From Dactylosporangium sucinum (GTDB lineage: Bacteria > Actinomycetota > Actinomycetes > Mycobacteriales > Micromonosporaceae): a stretch of DNA of 64,000 nt. The stretch is taken from positions 99,179 through 163,178 of the forward strand of contig NZ_BMPI01000016.1 in NCBI RefSeq assembly GCF_014647515.1, read 5' to 3'. A program made the position numbers and the translations under genes. The first letter of the stretch is position 1. The number at the start of each line of letters is the position of its first letter. Below the pieces are notes generated by a model. The model was not told where the DNA came from and searched no databases. It saw nothing but the letters and a program-made list of their open reading frames with translations. This document shows, piece by piece, positions 9,679-17,851 of this stretch.

Positions 9679-10173
9679 CTACTGGCGGGCCGCCTCGAAG
9701 TCGAGCAGCCAGCGCTTCACCGGCAGGCCCCAGCGGAATCCGCCGAGCGTGCCGTCGAGGCGCAGCACGCGGTGGCACGGCACGAACAGGGCGGCGGCGT
9801 TGCGCCCGCAGGCCTGCGCGGCGGCCCGGATCGCCGGCGGCCGCCCGGACCGGACCGCGAACTCCGAGTAGGTGATGGGCGTGCCGGCCGGGACCCGGCG
9901 CAGCACGTCCCAGGCGTGCATGAGGAACTCGCCGCTGTGCTGCCGCACCGGTACCGCGTCGATCGCGGTCAGGTCGCCCTCGTGGTAGGCGCGGACGGCC
10001 TTGGTCGTGTCGCCCACGTCGTCGCGCTGTGCCGCCGGCCCGGCGAGCCGAGCCAGCCGGAGCAGTTCGGCGACGTCGGTGGTCCAGCCGCTCGCCAGCA
10101 CGACGCCGTCGCCGTCGACGACGGTCGTGAACGGGCCGGCCGGGGTGCCGGTCGTTGCGTAGGACAGGTTCAC
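9679..10173 (-). CDS. ogt: methylated-DNA--[protein]-cysteine S-methyltransferase
   Basis: The enzyme removes O6-alkyl groups from guanine by transfer to its own cysteine, a single-turnover suicide repair. It has 164 residues, normal for the family. The active-site motif PCHRV is present (Cys about 133), with the upstream 'TYSEFA' and 'ACGRNAA' elements of the DNA-binding helix-turn-helix and the arginine finger region. The start is GTG 10173, which overlaps the stop of the ada-alkA gene (GTGA), so the two are translationally coupled. The open frame continues far upstream only as a shadow of ada. Confidence 0.92.
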   Translation of the reverse strand: MNLSYATTGTPAGPFTTVVDGDGVVLASGWTTDVAELLRLARLAGPAAQRDDVGDTTKAVRAYHEGDLTAIDAVPVRQHSGEFLMHAWDVLRRVPAGTPITYSEFAVRSGRPPAIRAAAQACGRNAAALFVPCHRVLRLDGTLGGFRWGLPVKRWLLDFEAARQ

Positions 10174-11564
10174 TGCAGCCTCCAGAGTCGGATCACGGCG
10201 TACGAGCGCCAGGGGCGCCAGCGCTCGGCGTGCGCCGCGAGGGATTTCGGGTCGTCGGGCAGGCCGGCGGCGCGGGCACCCCGCAGCACGCCCAGGTCGG
10301 TGGGGAGAAAGGCGTCGGGGTCGCCGAGGGCCCGCATGGCCGTGTACTGCGCGGTCCAGTCGCCGATGCCGGGCAGCGCCTTGAGCCGGGCGACCGTCTC
10401 GGCGCGGTCGCCGCCGCCGTCGAGGTCCAGCTCGCCCTCGGCGATCGCCGTCGCCAGCGCCCGGAGGGTCCGCCGCCGCGACTCGGGCATCGCGAACGCC
10501 CCGTCCGGCAGGGCCAGGAACTCCTCCGGCGTCGGGAACAGCCCGGTGATGAGGCGGCCCAGGACGGTCCGGGCCGCGGCGACCGAGATCTGCTGCCCGA
10601 CGACCGCGCGCACCGCGATCTCGAAGCCGTCGGTCGCCCGCGGTACCCGTACACCTTCTTCCTTCGCCACATAGGGCGCCAGGGCCGGGTCGGCCGCCAG
10701 CACCGCGTCGACCGCCGCCGGATCCGCGTCCAGGTCGAACAGCCGGCGGCACCGGGCCACGGCCGGCGCGAGGTCGCGCAGGTCGGCCAGGCGCAGCGTC
10801 GCCGCCACGTGCCCGGGCTGCGGCAGCAGCGTGACCCGGCCGGCGCCGTGCGGCAGGTGCAGGTTGCGGTGGTACCCGTCGTCGTCGACCGCGTCGATCC
10901 CGGTGACCGTCCGCGCGCCGAGGAACGACAGCAGCGCCTCGGCGTGCAGCGGCGCCCGGTGCGGCAGCCGGACGTGGACAACCCCCTCGTCGTGCGCCGG
11001 CTGGGTGCGCCGGGCCCGCAGCTCCGACGGGGTGCGGCCGTAGATCTCGCGCACCGTGTCGTTGAACTGGCGGACGCTGCCGAACCCGGCCGCGAACGCG
11101 ATCTCGGCCAGCCCGAGCCGGGTCGTCTCGATGAGCACGCGGGCGGTCTGCGCCCGCTGGGCCCGCGCCAGCGCGAGCGGTCCGGCGCCCACCTCCGCGG
11201 TGAGCATGCGGTGCAGGTGGCGTTCGGTGTACCCCAGGCGCCCGGCCAGCCCCGGCACGCCGTCCCGATCGACGACCCCGTCGGCGATCAGCCGCATCGC
11301 CCGCCCGGCCACGTCGCCGCGGACGTCCCACTCCGGGGAGCCGGGCGCCGCGTCGGGCCGGCAGCGCAGGCAGGCCCGGAAGCCCTCGCGCTGGGCGGCG
11401 GCCGCGGTCGGCAGGAAGTGGACGTTCTCCGGCCTCGGGGTGATCGCCGGGCAGGACGGGCGGCAATAGATGCCGGTCGACCTGACACAGGTCACGAAGA
11501 CCCCGTCGAACCGGGCGTCCCGGCTCGTGGCCGCCTTGCGGCAGGTCTCGAAGTCGAGCTCCAT
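10170..11564 (-). CDS. alkA: Ada-AlkA fusion: methyl-sensing regulator and 3-methyladenine glycosylase
   Basis: This is a 464-residue, three-domain protein. Residues about 1-75 are the Ada zinc domain with Cys34, 38, 65 and 68, the same spacing as E. coli Ada Cys38/42/69/72, so it can sense methylphosphotriesters. Residues about 80-180 form an AraC-type helix-turn-helix ('YTERHLHRML' and 'AEIAFAAGFGSVRQFN'). Residues about 190-460 are AlkA DNA glycosylase, with 'LKALPGIGDWTAQY' as the helix-hairpin-helix and a downstream catalytic Asp ('GDPDAFLPTDLG'). ATG 11564 was chosen because an AGG lies nine bases upstream; earlier in-frame ATGs lack a site. It probably regulates itself and ogt. Confidence 0.9.
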   Translation of the reverse strand: MELDFETCRKAATSRDARFDGVFVTCVRSTGIYCRPSCPAITPRPENVHFLPTAAAAQREGFRACLRCRPDAAPGSPEWDVRGDVAGRAMRLIADGVVDRDGVPGLAGRLGYTERHLHRMLTAEVGAGPLALARAQRAQTARVLIETTRLGLAEIAFAAGFGSVRQFNDTVREIYGRTPSELRARRTQPAHDEGVVHVRLPHRAPLHAEALLSFLGARTVTGIDAVDDDGYHRNLHLPHGAGRVTLLPQPGHVAATLRLADLRDLAPAVARCRRLFDLDADPAAVDAVLAADPALAPYVAKEEGVRVPRATDGFEIAVRAVVGQQISVAAARTVLGRLITGLFPTPEEFLALPDGAFAMPESRRRTLRALATAIAEGELDLDGGGDRAETVARLKALPGIGDWTAQYTAMRALGDPDAFLPTDLGVLRGARAAGLPDDPKSLAAHAERWRPWRSYAVIRLWRLQ

Positions 11565-11721
11565 GCCATCCATCCTGCCCCGGCGCGATGGCACCGGCTG
11601 GCGGTTTTCGGACGTGGGCGTTCAGTGTCGGCCACCCGGCACATTTCCGGGATTCGCAGGGCCGCTCCGGTGACCTACGTTGTTGGCAGCCAAAGGAAAC
11701 CCCGGGGACGGAGATACAGCA

Positions 11722-12240
11722 ATGAGCGAGTACGACGCCGACGCGACCACCGGCGCCGAAGACCCCGACGTCGTTGTCGTCGAGGGTGAGGACGGCTCGA
11801 CGATCTACGCCGTGGACGAGAACCACGACGGCCTGGCCGAGGCCGGCGCCTACGACGCGGACAACGACGGCCAGATCGACGCCGTGGCGCTCGACACCGA
11901 CGGTGACGGCACCCTGGAGACCGAGGTCGTCGACCTCAACGGCGACGGGAAGTTCGACGCCGTGTTCGTCGACACCGACGGCGACGGCATCAAGGACGTG
12001 GCCGGCCTCGACCGCGACGGCGACGGGCTCATCGACCGCGTCGTGGCCGACACCGACGGCGACAACAAGATCGACACCGACGTGCGCGACGACGACTTCG
12101 ACGGCGTCGCCGACAAGATCTCCTCGGACACCGACGGCGACGGCGACAAGGACGTCACGGTGACGGACGAGGACGGCGACGGCACGTTCGAGACCGTCCA
12201 CTACGACGACCCGACGACGAACCCGCTCGCGCAGGCGTAA
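11722..12240 (+). CDS. Asp-rich protein of ten 13-residue repeats, probably calcium-binding
   Basis: This is a 172-residue protein. ATG 11722 has a GGGGACGGAG ribosome site. Residues 32-161 are ten exact 13-residue repeats of the form D-x-D-x-D-G-x-[ILF]-[DE]-x-x-x-x, for example DTDGDGIKDVAGL and DRDGDGLIDRVVA, with no insertions. The D-x-D-x-D-G loop is the calcium-ligand pattern of EF-hands, dockerins and thrombospondin type 3 repeats. There is no signal peptide or membrane segment, so a cytoplasmic location or non-classical export is implied. It is divergent from ada (gap 157 bp) and ends in a strong terminator. Function unknown; calcium buffering or a calcium-stabilised solenoid is inferred. 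Confidence 0.8.
   Translation: MSEYDADATTGAEDPDVVVVEGEDGSTIYAVDENHDGLAEAGAYDADNDGQIDAVALDTDGDGTLETEVVDLNGDGKFDAVFVDTDGDGIKDVAGLDRDGDGLIDRVVADTDGDNKIDTDVRDDDFDGVADKISSDTDGDGDKDVTVTDEDGDGTFETVHYDDPTTNPLAQA
11815..12204 (+). repeat. ten in-frame 39-bp coding repeats
   Basis: The DNA encoding the 13-residue repeats is an uninterrupted tandem array of ten 39-bp units. Units differ at many positions, so the array is old or under protein-level rather than DNA-level constraint. Confidence 0.85.
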
Positions 12241-12246
12241 TGCTTC

Positions 12247-12278
12247 GGGGGCCGGCGGGCACTGGCCCGCCGGCCCCC
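12247..12278 (+). terminator. perfect 14-bp terminator hairpin
   Basis: GGGGGCCGGCGGGC (12247-12260) pairs perfectly with GCCCGCCGGCCCCC (12265-12278) around loop ACTG. It starts seven bases after the stop of the 13-residue-repeat gene and is followed by a T/C-rich stretch. Confidence 0.85.
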
Positions 12279-12406
12279 TCCTTCGTAGAGTCCCTGCATG
12301 CTCGACGAAACGGAGCTCCTGGCGCCGGCCGAGCAGCAGGCCCGATCGTTTCGCGTCGTACCGGTCGCGCCTGCCGCACAGCGGACATGGCGCGAAGTGG
12401 ACACCG

Positions 12407-13228
12407 TCAATCGGTGCCGTTGCGATGGCGCAGCGACAGCCAGTGCGCACCGAAGTCCACCAGGGCGCGCTGCCGCATGAGCCGGCCGGTCCCGGCGCCG
12501 ACCCGGCCGACCTGCTCGGCGCCGGTGACCGCCGCGAAGTCGGCACCCAGCGGCTCGAACAGCGACGTGTCGTCGGCCAGCTCGCGGTACTCGACCCAGC
12601 GCCGCTCGCCGTCCACGGTCATCGGCGAGCCCTGCCGGAGGTACCGCTTCGGTCCGTCGGCCCGGTACTCGGCGAGGTGCAGCGACGTGTTGTTGTCGTG
12701 GCCGACGCCGAGCAGCAGCACCCACGCGTCCGCCTCGTACAGCCTCGCGAGCGGCGAGCCCTCGCCGAGGCCGTCGTCCAGCGTGTGCCCGGCGGTGATC
12801 GCCTCCGCCCGCGGCCCCCGCGCGGCGAACGAGACCGTCGGGTGGGCGCTGCGCAGTACACCTGGAAATCGCCGGAAACATTCGACGATCGCGCCCATGA
12901 AGGTGCTCGGGGTCACGAGCGGGTCGTAGGCCGGGGTCTCCCGCCGGATGATCTCCCACCACGACTCCGGCACGGGCGGGTTGCCCCAGTCGGCCGGCTC
13001 GGTGAGGTGCCGCGAGTGCGTCGGCATGACCAGCGTGCCGTCGGTGCCCAGCGAGCTCTGGAGCGCCAGGACGACGGCGTGCGCGCCGCCGGCCACCCAG
13101 CCGAGCCGGGACAGCGAGGAGTGGACGATGACCGTCGATCCCGGCTGCACGCCGAGTGCTCGCAGGTCGTCGGCGATGCTCGTCACCGTGCCTGGCAGCT
13201 GTGCTCGTTCCACCGCGTCCCGCTCCAC
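12407..13228 (-). CDS. AAC(3)-family aminoglycoside N-acetyltransferase
   Basis: Enzymes of this family use acetyl-CoA to acetylate the 3-amino group of aminoglycosides. The protein has 273 residues, the usual length. Typical motifs are present in order: 'VIVHSSLSRLGWV' near residue 33, 'GTLVMPTHS', 'HPTVSFAARG', 'LLLGVGHDNNTSLHLAE' and 'ADFAAV'. Many actinobacterial members are chromosomal with untested specificity, so resistance is possible but not shown. GTG 13228 is the longest start. It is divergent from the TIM-barrel gene with 23 bp between starts. The 12279-12406 stretch downstream holds only a doubtful 60-codon frame. Confidence 0.85.
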   Translation of the reverse strand: MERDAVERAQLPGTVTSIADDLRALGVQPGSTVIVHSSLSRLGWVAGGAHAVVLALQSSLGTDGTLVMPTHSRHLTEPADWGNPPVPESWWEIIRRETPAYDPLVTPSTFMGAIVECFRRFPGVLRSAHPTVSFAARGPRAEAITAGHTLDDGLGEGSPLARLYEADAWVLLLGVGHDNNTSLHLAEYRADGPKRYLRQGSPMTVDGERRWVEYRELADDTSLFEPLGADFAAVTGAEQVGRVGAGTGRLMRQRALVDFGAHWLSLRHRNGTD

Positions 13229-13251
13229 GGCAAGCCACCATACTGGGGCGC

Positions 13252-14094
13252 ATGGTCTCGTGGGTGCTGTCCGGGTTCGCGGATGAGATCGATGCCGATC
13301 CAGCGGTACAGCTGGCGGTGCTCCTGGCCCTCGGCGCGGGGCACGCCGAGGTGCGCAGCGCGTGGGGCGTCAACGTCGTCGACCTGGACGATGCGCAGGT
13401 CGCTCAGCTGGGATCGCTGGTCGCCCGGCACGGGATGGCGGTGTCGGCGGTCGCGTCGCCGATCGGCAAGTCGGACGTCTTCGCCGACCCGTCGGTCGAG
13501 CTGGCGCGGCTGCGGCGGGTGATCGCGGTCGGCCAGCGGCTGGGTGCCCGCTACGTGCGGCTGTTCTCGTTCTATCGGCCTGCTGGCGTCGACGTGGGCT
13601 CGATTCGTGACATCGTGCTCGCTCGCATGCGGGCATTCGCCGACGTCGCCGAACGGGAGTCGATGGTCCTCGTGCACGAGAACGAGAAGGACATCTATGG
13701 CGACGTGCCGTCCCGCGTGCTCGATCTGATCGAGGGGGTCGGCTCGGCGGCGCTGCGGGTGGCCTGGGACAACGCGAACTTCGTGCAGGTCGGCGTGCGG
13801 CCGTTCACCGACGGCTACGCGATGCTGCGGCCGCATCTGGAGTATCTGCAGGTCAAGGATGCCTTGTCGGACTCCGGCGGCGTGGTGCCGGCCGGCGCCG
13901 GCGACGGCGAGCTGCCGGAGACGCTGACCGCGCTGCGCGACGACGGCTGGACCGGGTTCGCGTCGCTGGAGCCGCACCTCGCCGATCCGGCCTTTCCCGG
14001 CGTGCTGTCCGGGCCGCGCCGGTTCGGTGAGGCGGCGTCGGCGTTCCGGTCACTGACCTCCTCACTCGGTATCTCGCTGGCCGCCGTAAGCTGA
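13252..14094 (+). CDS. sugar phosphate isomerase/epimerase-like TIM-barrel protein
   Basis: This is a 280-residue protein of the xylose isomerase-like / AP endonuclease 2 superfamily. Supporting features are 'LSGFADEID' at the start, the strand-ending metal ligands 'VLVHENE', 'VAWDNANF' and 'YLQVKD', and the final 'FASLEPHL', together the usual Glu/Asp/His/Glu metal site. Such enzymes isomerise or epimerise sugars; this sequence does not name a substrate. ATG 13252 is preferred, since the longer frame crosses the divergent AAC(3) gene. The stop is seven bases before ychF, so the two probably share a transcript. Confidence 0.8.
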   Translation: MVSWVLSGFADEIDADPAVQLAVLLALGAGHAEVRSAWGVNVVDLDDAQVAQLGSLVARHGMAVSAVASPIGKSDVFADPSVELARLRRVIAVGQRLGARYVRLFSFYRPAGVDVGSIRDIVLARMRAFADVAERESMVLVHENEKDIYGDVPSRVLDLIEGVGSAALRVAWDNANFVQVGVRPFTDGYAMLRPHLEYLQVKDALSDSGGVVPAGAGDGELPETLTALRDDGWTGFASLEPHLADPAFPGVLSGPRRFGEAASAFRSLTSSLGISLAAVS

Positions 14095-14100
14095 CCTGTC

Positions 14101-15174
<1,074 letters not shown>

Positions 15175-15188
15175 CGCCTGGAGTTCGC

Positions 15189-15246
15189 CCATGATCAATG
15201 GAGACTTCTGGCAGTCATGGCAGCCAGAAGTCTCCATTGATCATGG
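15189..15246. repeat. family A intergenic hairpin, copy 2 (perfect 24-bp arms)
   Basis: The left arm is 15189-15212, beginning CCATGATCAATGGAGAC, and the right arm is 15223-15246. The arms are perfectly complementary over 24 bp with a 10-nt loop. It lies just beyond the ychF stop and beyond the convergent gene that ends at 15406, so it may terminate both. The rest of 15247-15405 shows nothing recognisable. Confidence 0.9.
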
Positions 15247-15405
15247 CGCCACTCGAACTGCCGCCTTCCAGCTCGACGCACTTGGTGGCAATTGCCTGGA
15301 TTGTGGCCTTCTGGAGAAGGATGGCGCTTGGCTGGCTGGATGTGCACGCTCGGACCGTTATGTCCGGCGCCTCAGCAGCCCGCGCGCCTTGCGCCCGCAG
15401 CGGGG

Positions 15406-15717
15406 TCAGGCGGCGCCGGCGATAATGTTCTTGTACAGGTCCTCGATCCGGGCCGCCAGCGTGACCTCACCGGGAGAAAGGTCCGTCGTGCCCGGGACGC
15501 GAAGGCGGATCTGGGTGCGACCGTCCAGGCGGCGCACGTCCGGCCGGACGCCGACCGCGTCGGCGACCACTGCCATTCGCTCCGTCAATGCCGCATGCTG
15601 GGAGTCGTCGAGGTGCAGCGTTCGGCGGATCTCACCGCCATCGCGCGTCCAGCCTTGCAGAAGTGCCAGCGCATCGCTGAGATAGTCACGGTGATCGTCG
15701 CTCCACCGGGCCCGCAT
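15406..15717 (-). CDS. pterin-4a-carbinolamine dehydratase-like protein, active-site His missing
   Basis: This is a 103-residue protein with the DCoH/PCD fold signature 'LDDSQHAALTERM', then '[V]RPDVRRLDGRTQIRL' and 'LSPGEVTLAARIEDL'. Where catalytic PCDs have H-H-P-D (seen in the paralogue at 24264), this one reads V-R-P-D. It has probably lost dehydratase activity and kept a binding or regulatory role. It is divergent from mutT across about 200 bp. The N-terminal 30 residues (about 'MRARWSDDHRDYLSDAL') are helical and unrelated to the paralogue. Confidence 0.7.
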   Translation of the reverse strand: MRARWSDDHRDYLSDALALLQGWTRDGGEIRRTLHLDDSQHAALTERMAVVADAVGVRPDVRRLDGRTQIRLRVPGTTDLSPGEVTLAARIEDLYKNIIAGAA

Positions 15718-15923
15718 TTCGACCTACCCTCCCACGGCATCGTTGCCGGCTTGTGGCCGTTTCGAAGCCTGCCCGTCATCAACGGTGTCTGCAAGTCTGC
15801 CGAGCAACCGGTGGATCTGTCCACGGCCACTTTTCCCTCGTCTGGTGAACAACAGGGCATAGCCCGCCACCGGAACTTCATTTCGATCTGGCACTGTGGT
15901 TGGTCGTGCAGACCGAACGGTTG

Positions 15924-16322
15924 ATGCCAAGGATCATCGTCGGCGCCGCGATCATTTCCGAGGGGCGCGTCCTGGCCTGCGAGCGCGCCGCGCCGCCCGA
16001 AATGGCCGGAAAATGGGAGTTCCCCGGCGGCAAGGTCGACCCCGGTGAGACCGAGGAACAGGCCCTGATCCGTGAATGCCAGGAAGAACTCGGGGTCGAC
16101 GTCGAGGTCGGCCCGCGCGTGGGAGCCGACATCGCGATGCTCAACGGCACCGCGATTCTCAAGGTGTACCTCGCGAGGTTGGTGAACGGCGCCCAGCCGG
16201 TACCACTGGAGCACAGTGACCTTCGGTGGCTCGCCGTGGACGAGCTGAACAGCGTGCCCTGGCTGCCGGCCGACGCGCCGATCGTCGCCGCGCTGGAGCC
16301 GTTGCTACCGTCGTCGGCGTGA
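15924..16322 (+). CDS. mutT: MutT-type Nudix hydrolase
   Basis: This is a Nudix hydrolase of 132 residues from ATG 15924. In-frame GTG 15906 and TTG 15900 are alternatives, and none has a clear ribosome site. The Nudix box is complete: G-KVDPG-E, seven residues, then RECQEELGV. Preceding 'GKWEFPGGK' is characteristic of MutT/8-oxo-dGTP sanitising enzymes, and the C-terminal 'LRWLAVDEL' and 'WLPADAPI' also fit. Its likely role is removal of 8-oxo-dGTP from the nucleotide pool. Its stop overlaps the GTG of the DUF1990 gene. Confidence 0.85.
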   Translation: MPRIIVGAAIISEGRVLACERAAPPEMAGKWEFPGGKVDPGETEEQALIRECQEELGVDVEVGPRVGADIAMLNGTAILKVYLARLVNGAQPVPLEHSDLRWLAVDELNSVPWLPADAPIVAALEPLLPSSA

Positions 16323-16822
16323 CCCTGACGTACTCCGAGGTCGGCGCGACCCGCGACGGCAGCCTTCCGCCCGGCTACCACCACGTCACACGGCGGGTGC
16401 GCGTCGGCTCGGGGCCGGGCGCGTTCGCGACCGCGCGGGAGGCGCTCGCGCGCTGGCAGCCGCAGCGGGGCGCCGGCCTGCGCGTGCGCACGGACGCCGA
16501 GCGGCCGGCCATGGGCGTCGAGTTCGCCAGCGGGATCGGCGTCGGCCCGCTGCGGCTCTGGGTGCCGTGCAAGATCGTGTGGGTGGTCGACGAGCCCGAC
16601 CGGTACGGCTTCGGCTTCGGCACCCTGCCCGGCCACATCGAGCGCGGCGAGGAGGCGTTCCTCCTCTCAACCGACGAGGCCGGCGAGGTGTGGTTCGACG
16701 TGCGCGCGTTCAGCCGCCCGGCGAAGTGGTGGGTGAAGCTGGGCGACCCGGTCGCCTGCCTGGTCCAATCGCGGGTCACCGACCGCTACGCCGCCGCCAT
16801 GCAACAGGGGCCCCGGCAGTAA
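16319..16822 (+). CDS. DUF1990 (UPF0548) family protein
   Basis: This is a 167-residue protein translationally coupled to mutT through a GTGA overlap, which fixes GTG 16319 as the start. Family features are 'LTYSEVGATR' at the N-terminus, 'GYHHVTRRVRVGSG', 'FATAREAL..W' and the later 'YGFGFGTLPGHIERGEE' and 'FSRPAKWW'. The family is found in actinobacteria and plants and has no established function. A terminator hairpin lies just after the stop. Confidence 0.85.
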   Translation: MTLTYSEVGATRDGSLPPGYHHVTRRVRVGSGPGAFATAREALARWQPQRGAGLRVRTDAERPAMGVEFASGIGVGPLRLWVPCKIVWVVDEPDRYGFGFGTLPGHIERGEEAFLLSTDEAGEVWFDVRAFSRPAKWWVKLGDPVACLVQSRVTDRYAAAMQQGPRQ

Positions 16823-16834
16823 CGCCGAGGCCCC
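16807..16834. terminator. hairpin between convergent DUF1990 and sdhB genes
   Basis: GGGGCCCCGGC (16807-16817) faces GCCGAGGCCCC (16824-16834). Six outer and four inner base pairs are separated by one mismatch, with a 6-nt loop. It spans the 3' end of the DUF1990 gene and serves the 28-bp convergent gap. Confidence 0.6.
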
Positions 16835-16849
16835 TCGCTGTTCGCTCGT

Positions 16850-17851
16850 TCAGTGCCCGTCGGGCGACGACGGGTGCTGATACCGGAGCTTCTCCGGCGG
16901 CAGCGGGAACTCCTGGTCGTCACCGAACGGCGACGCCGCCGCGGCCCGGTCCAGGTAGAGCTCCGCGACCGTGAGCTTCCCGTCGGGGCCGACCGGCGCG
17001 TCCTGCGGTAGCGGCGGCCCCTCCTGGTTCCAGCTGCTGCCCGTGTCCGCACTCCGGCCGGGCCCGGCCGCCGCATGGGCAGCCACGGGCTCGTCGAGCT
17101 GGTCACGGCGGAAGATCTTGCGCCCAAGCCAGGTCACCGGGTCGTACCTCCGATCGACAACGCGTTCCTTCATCGGGATGATCGCATTGTCGGTGATTTT
17201 GATGTGTTCCGGGCAGACCTCGGTGCAGCATTTGGTGATGTTGCAGTAGCCGAGCCCCTGCTCCGCCTGCGCGAGCTCCTTGCGGTCGGTGCGCGCGTCG
17301 AGCGGGTGCATGTCGAGCTCCGCCGCCCGGATGAAGAACCGCGGGCCGGAGAAGGCCTGCTTGTTCTCCTCGTGGTCACGGATCACGTGGCACACGTTCT
17401 GGCAGAGGTAGCATTCGATGCACTTGCGGAACTCCTGCGAGCGTTCCACGTCGATCTGCTGCATGCGGTACTCGCCGGGCTCCACACCCTTCGGCGGAGC
17501 GAACGCCGGCAGCTCACGTGCCTTCTGGTAGTTGAAGTTCACGTTCGTGACCAGGTCGCGGATCACCGGGAAGGTGCGCAGCGGGGTCACCGTCACCGTC
17601 TCGTTGTCCTCGAACGTCGACATCCGGGTCATGCAGCCCAGCCGCGGCTTGCCGTTGATCTCCATCGAGCAGGAGCCACACTTGCCGGCCTTGCAGTTCC
17701 AGCGCACGGCCAGGTCGGGAGTCTGGGTCGCCTGCAGCCGGTGGATGACGTCGAGGACGACCTCGCCCTCGTTGACCTCCACCTGGAAGTCCTGCAGCGA
17801 CCCCCCGGTGTCGTCGCCGCGCCAGACGCGGAAGTGGCGCTTGGTGCCCAT
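16850..17851 (-). CDS. sdhB: succinate dehydrogenase iron-sulfur subunit, long C-terminal tail
   Basis: This is a 333-residue protein. The [2Fe-2S] domain has 'CKAGKCGSC' and a fourth Cys in 'PRLGC'. The C-terminal domain has 'CIECYLCQNVC' and 'CCTEVCP' for the [4Fe-4S] and [3Fe-4S] clusters. The sequence matches the mycobacterial Sdh1 type (Rv0247c, about 248 residues). Here about 80 extra residues, Pro/Ala-rich and probably disordered, follow the last cluster motif. Start ATG 17851 has GAGGAG upstream and overlaps the sdhA stop; GTG 17854 is a close alternative. The subunit passes electrons from SdhA flavin to the membrane quinone site. Confidence 0.92.
   Translation of the reverse strand: MGTKRHFRVWRGDDTGGSLQDFQVEVNEGEVVLDVIHRLQATQTPDLAVRWNCKAGKCGSCSMEINGKPRLGCMTRMSTFEDNETVTVTPLRTFPVIRDLVTNVNFNYQKARELPAFAPPKGVEPGEYRMQQIDVERSQEFRKCIECYLCQNVCHVIRDHEENKQAFSGPRFFIRAAELDMHPLDARTDRKELAQAEQGLGYCNITKCCTEVCPEHIKITDNAIIPMKERVVDRRYDPVTWLGRKIFRRDQLDEPVAAHAAAGPGRSADTGSSWNQEGPPLPQDAPVGPDGKLTVAELYLDRAAAASPFGDDQEFPLPPEKLRYQHPSSPDGH

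Noticed and set aside
12298..12480. 60-codon plus-strand frame after the 13-residue-repeat gene
   Set aside because: It lies beyond a strong terminator, overlaps the AAC(3) gene and has no ribosome site.
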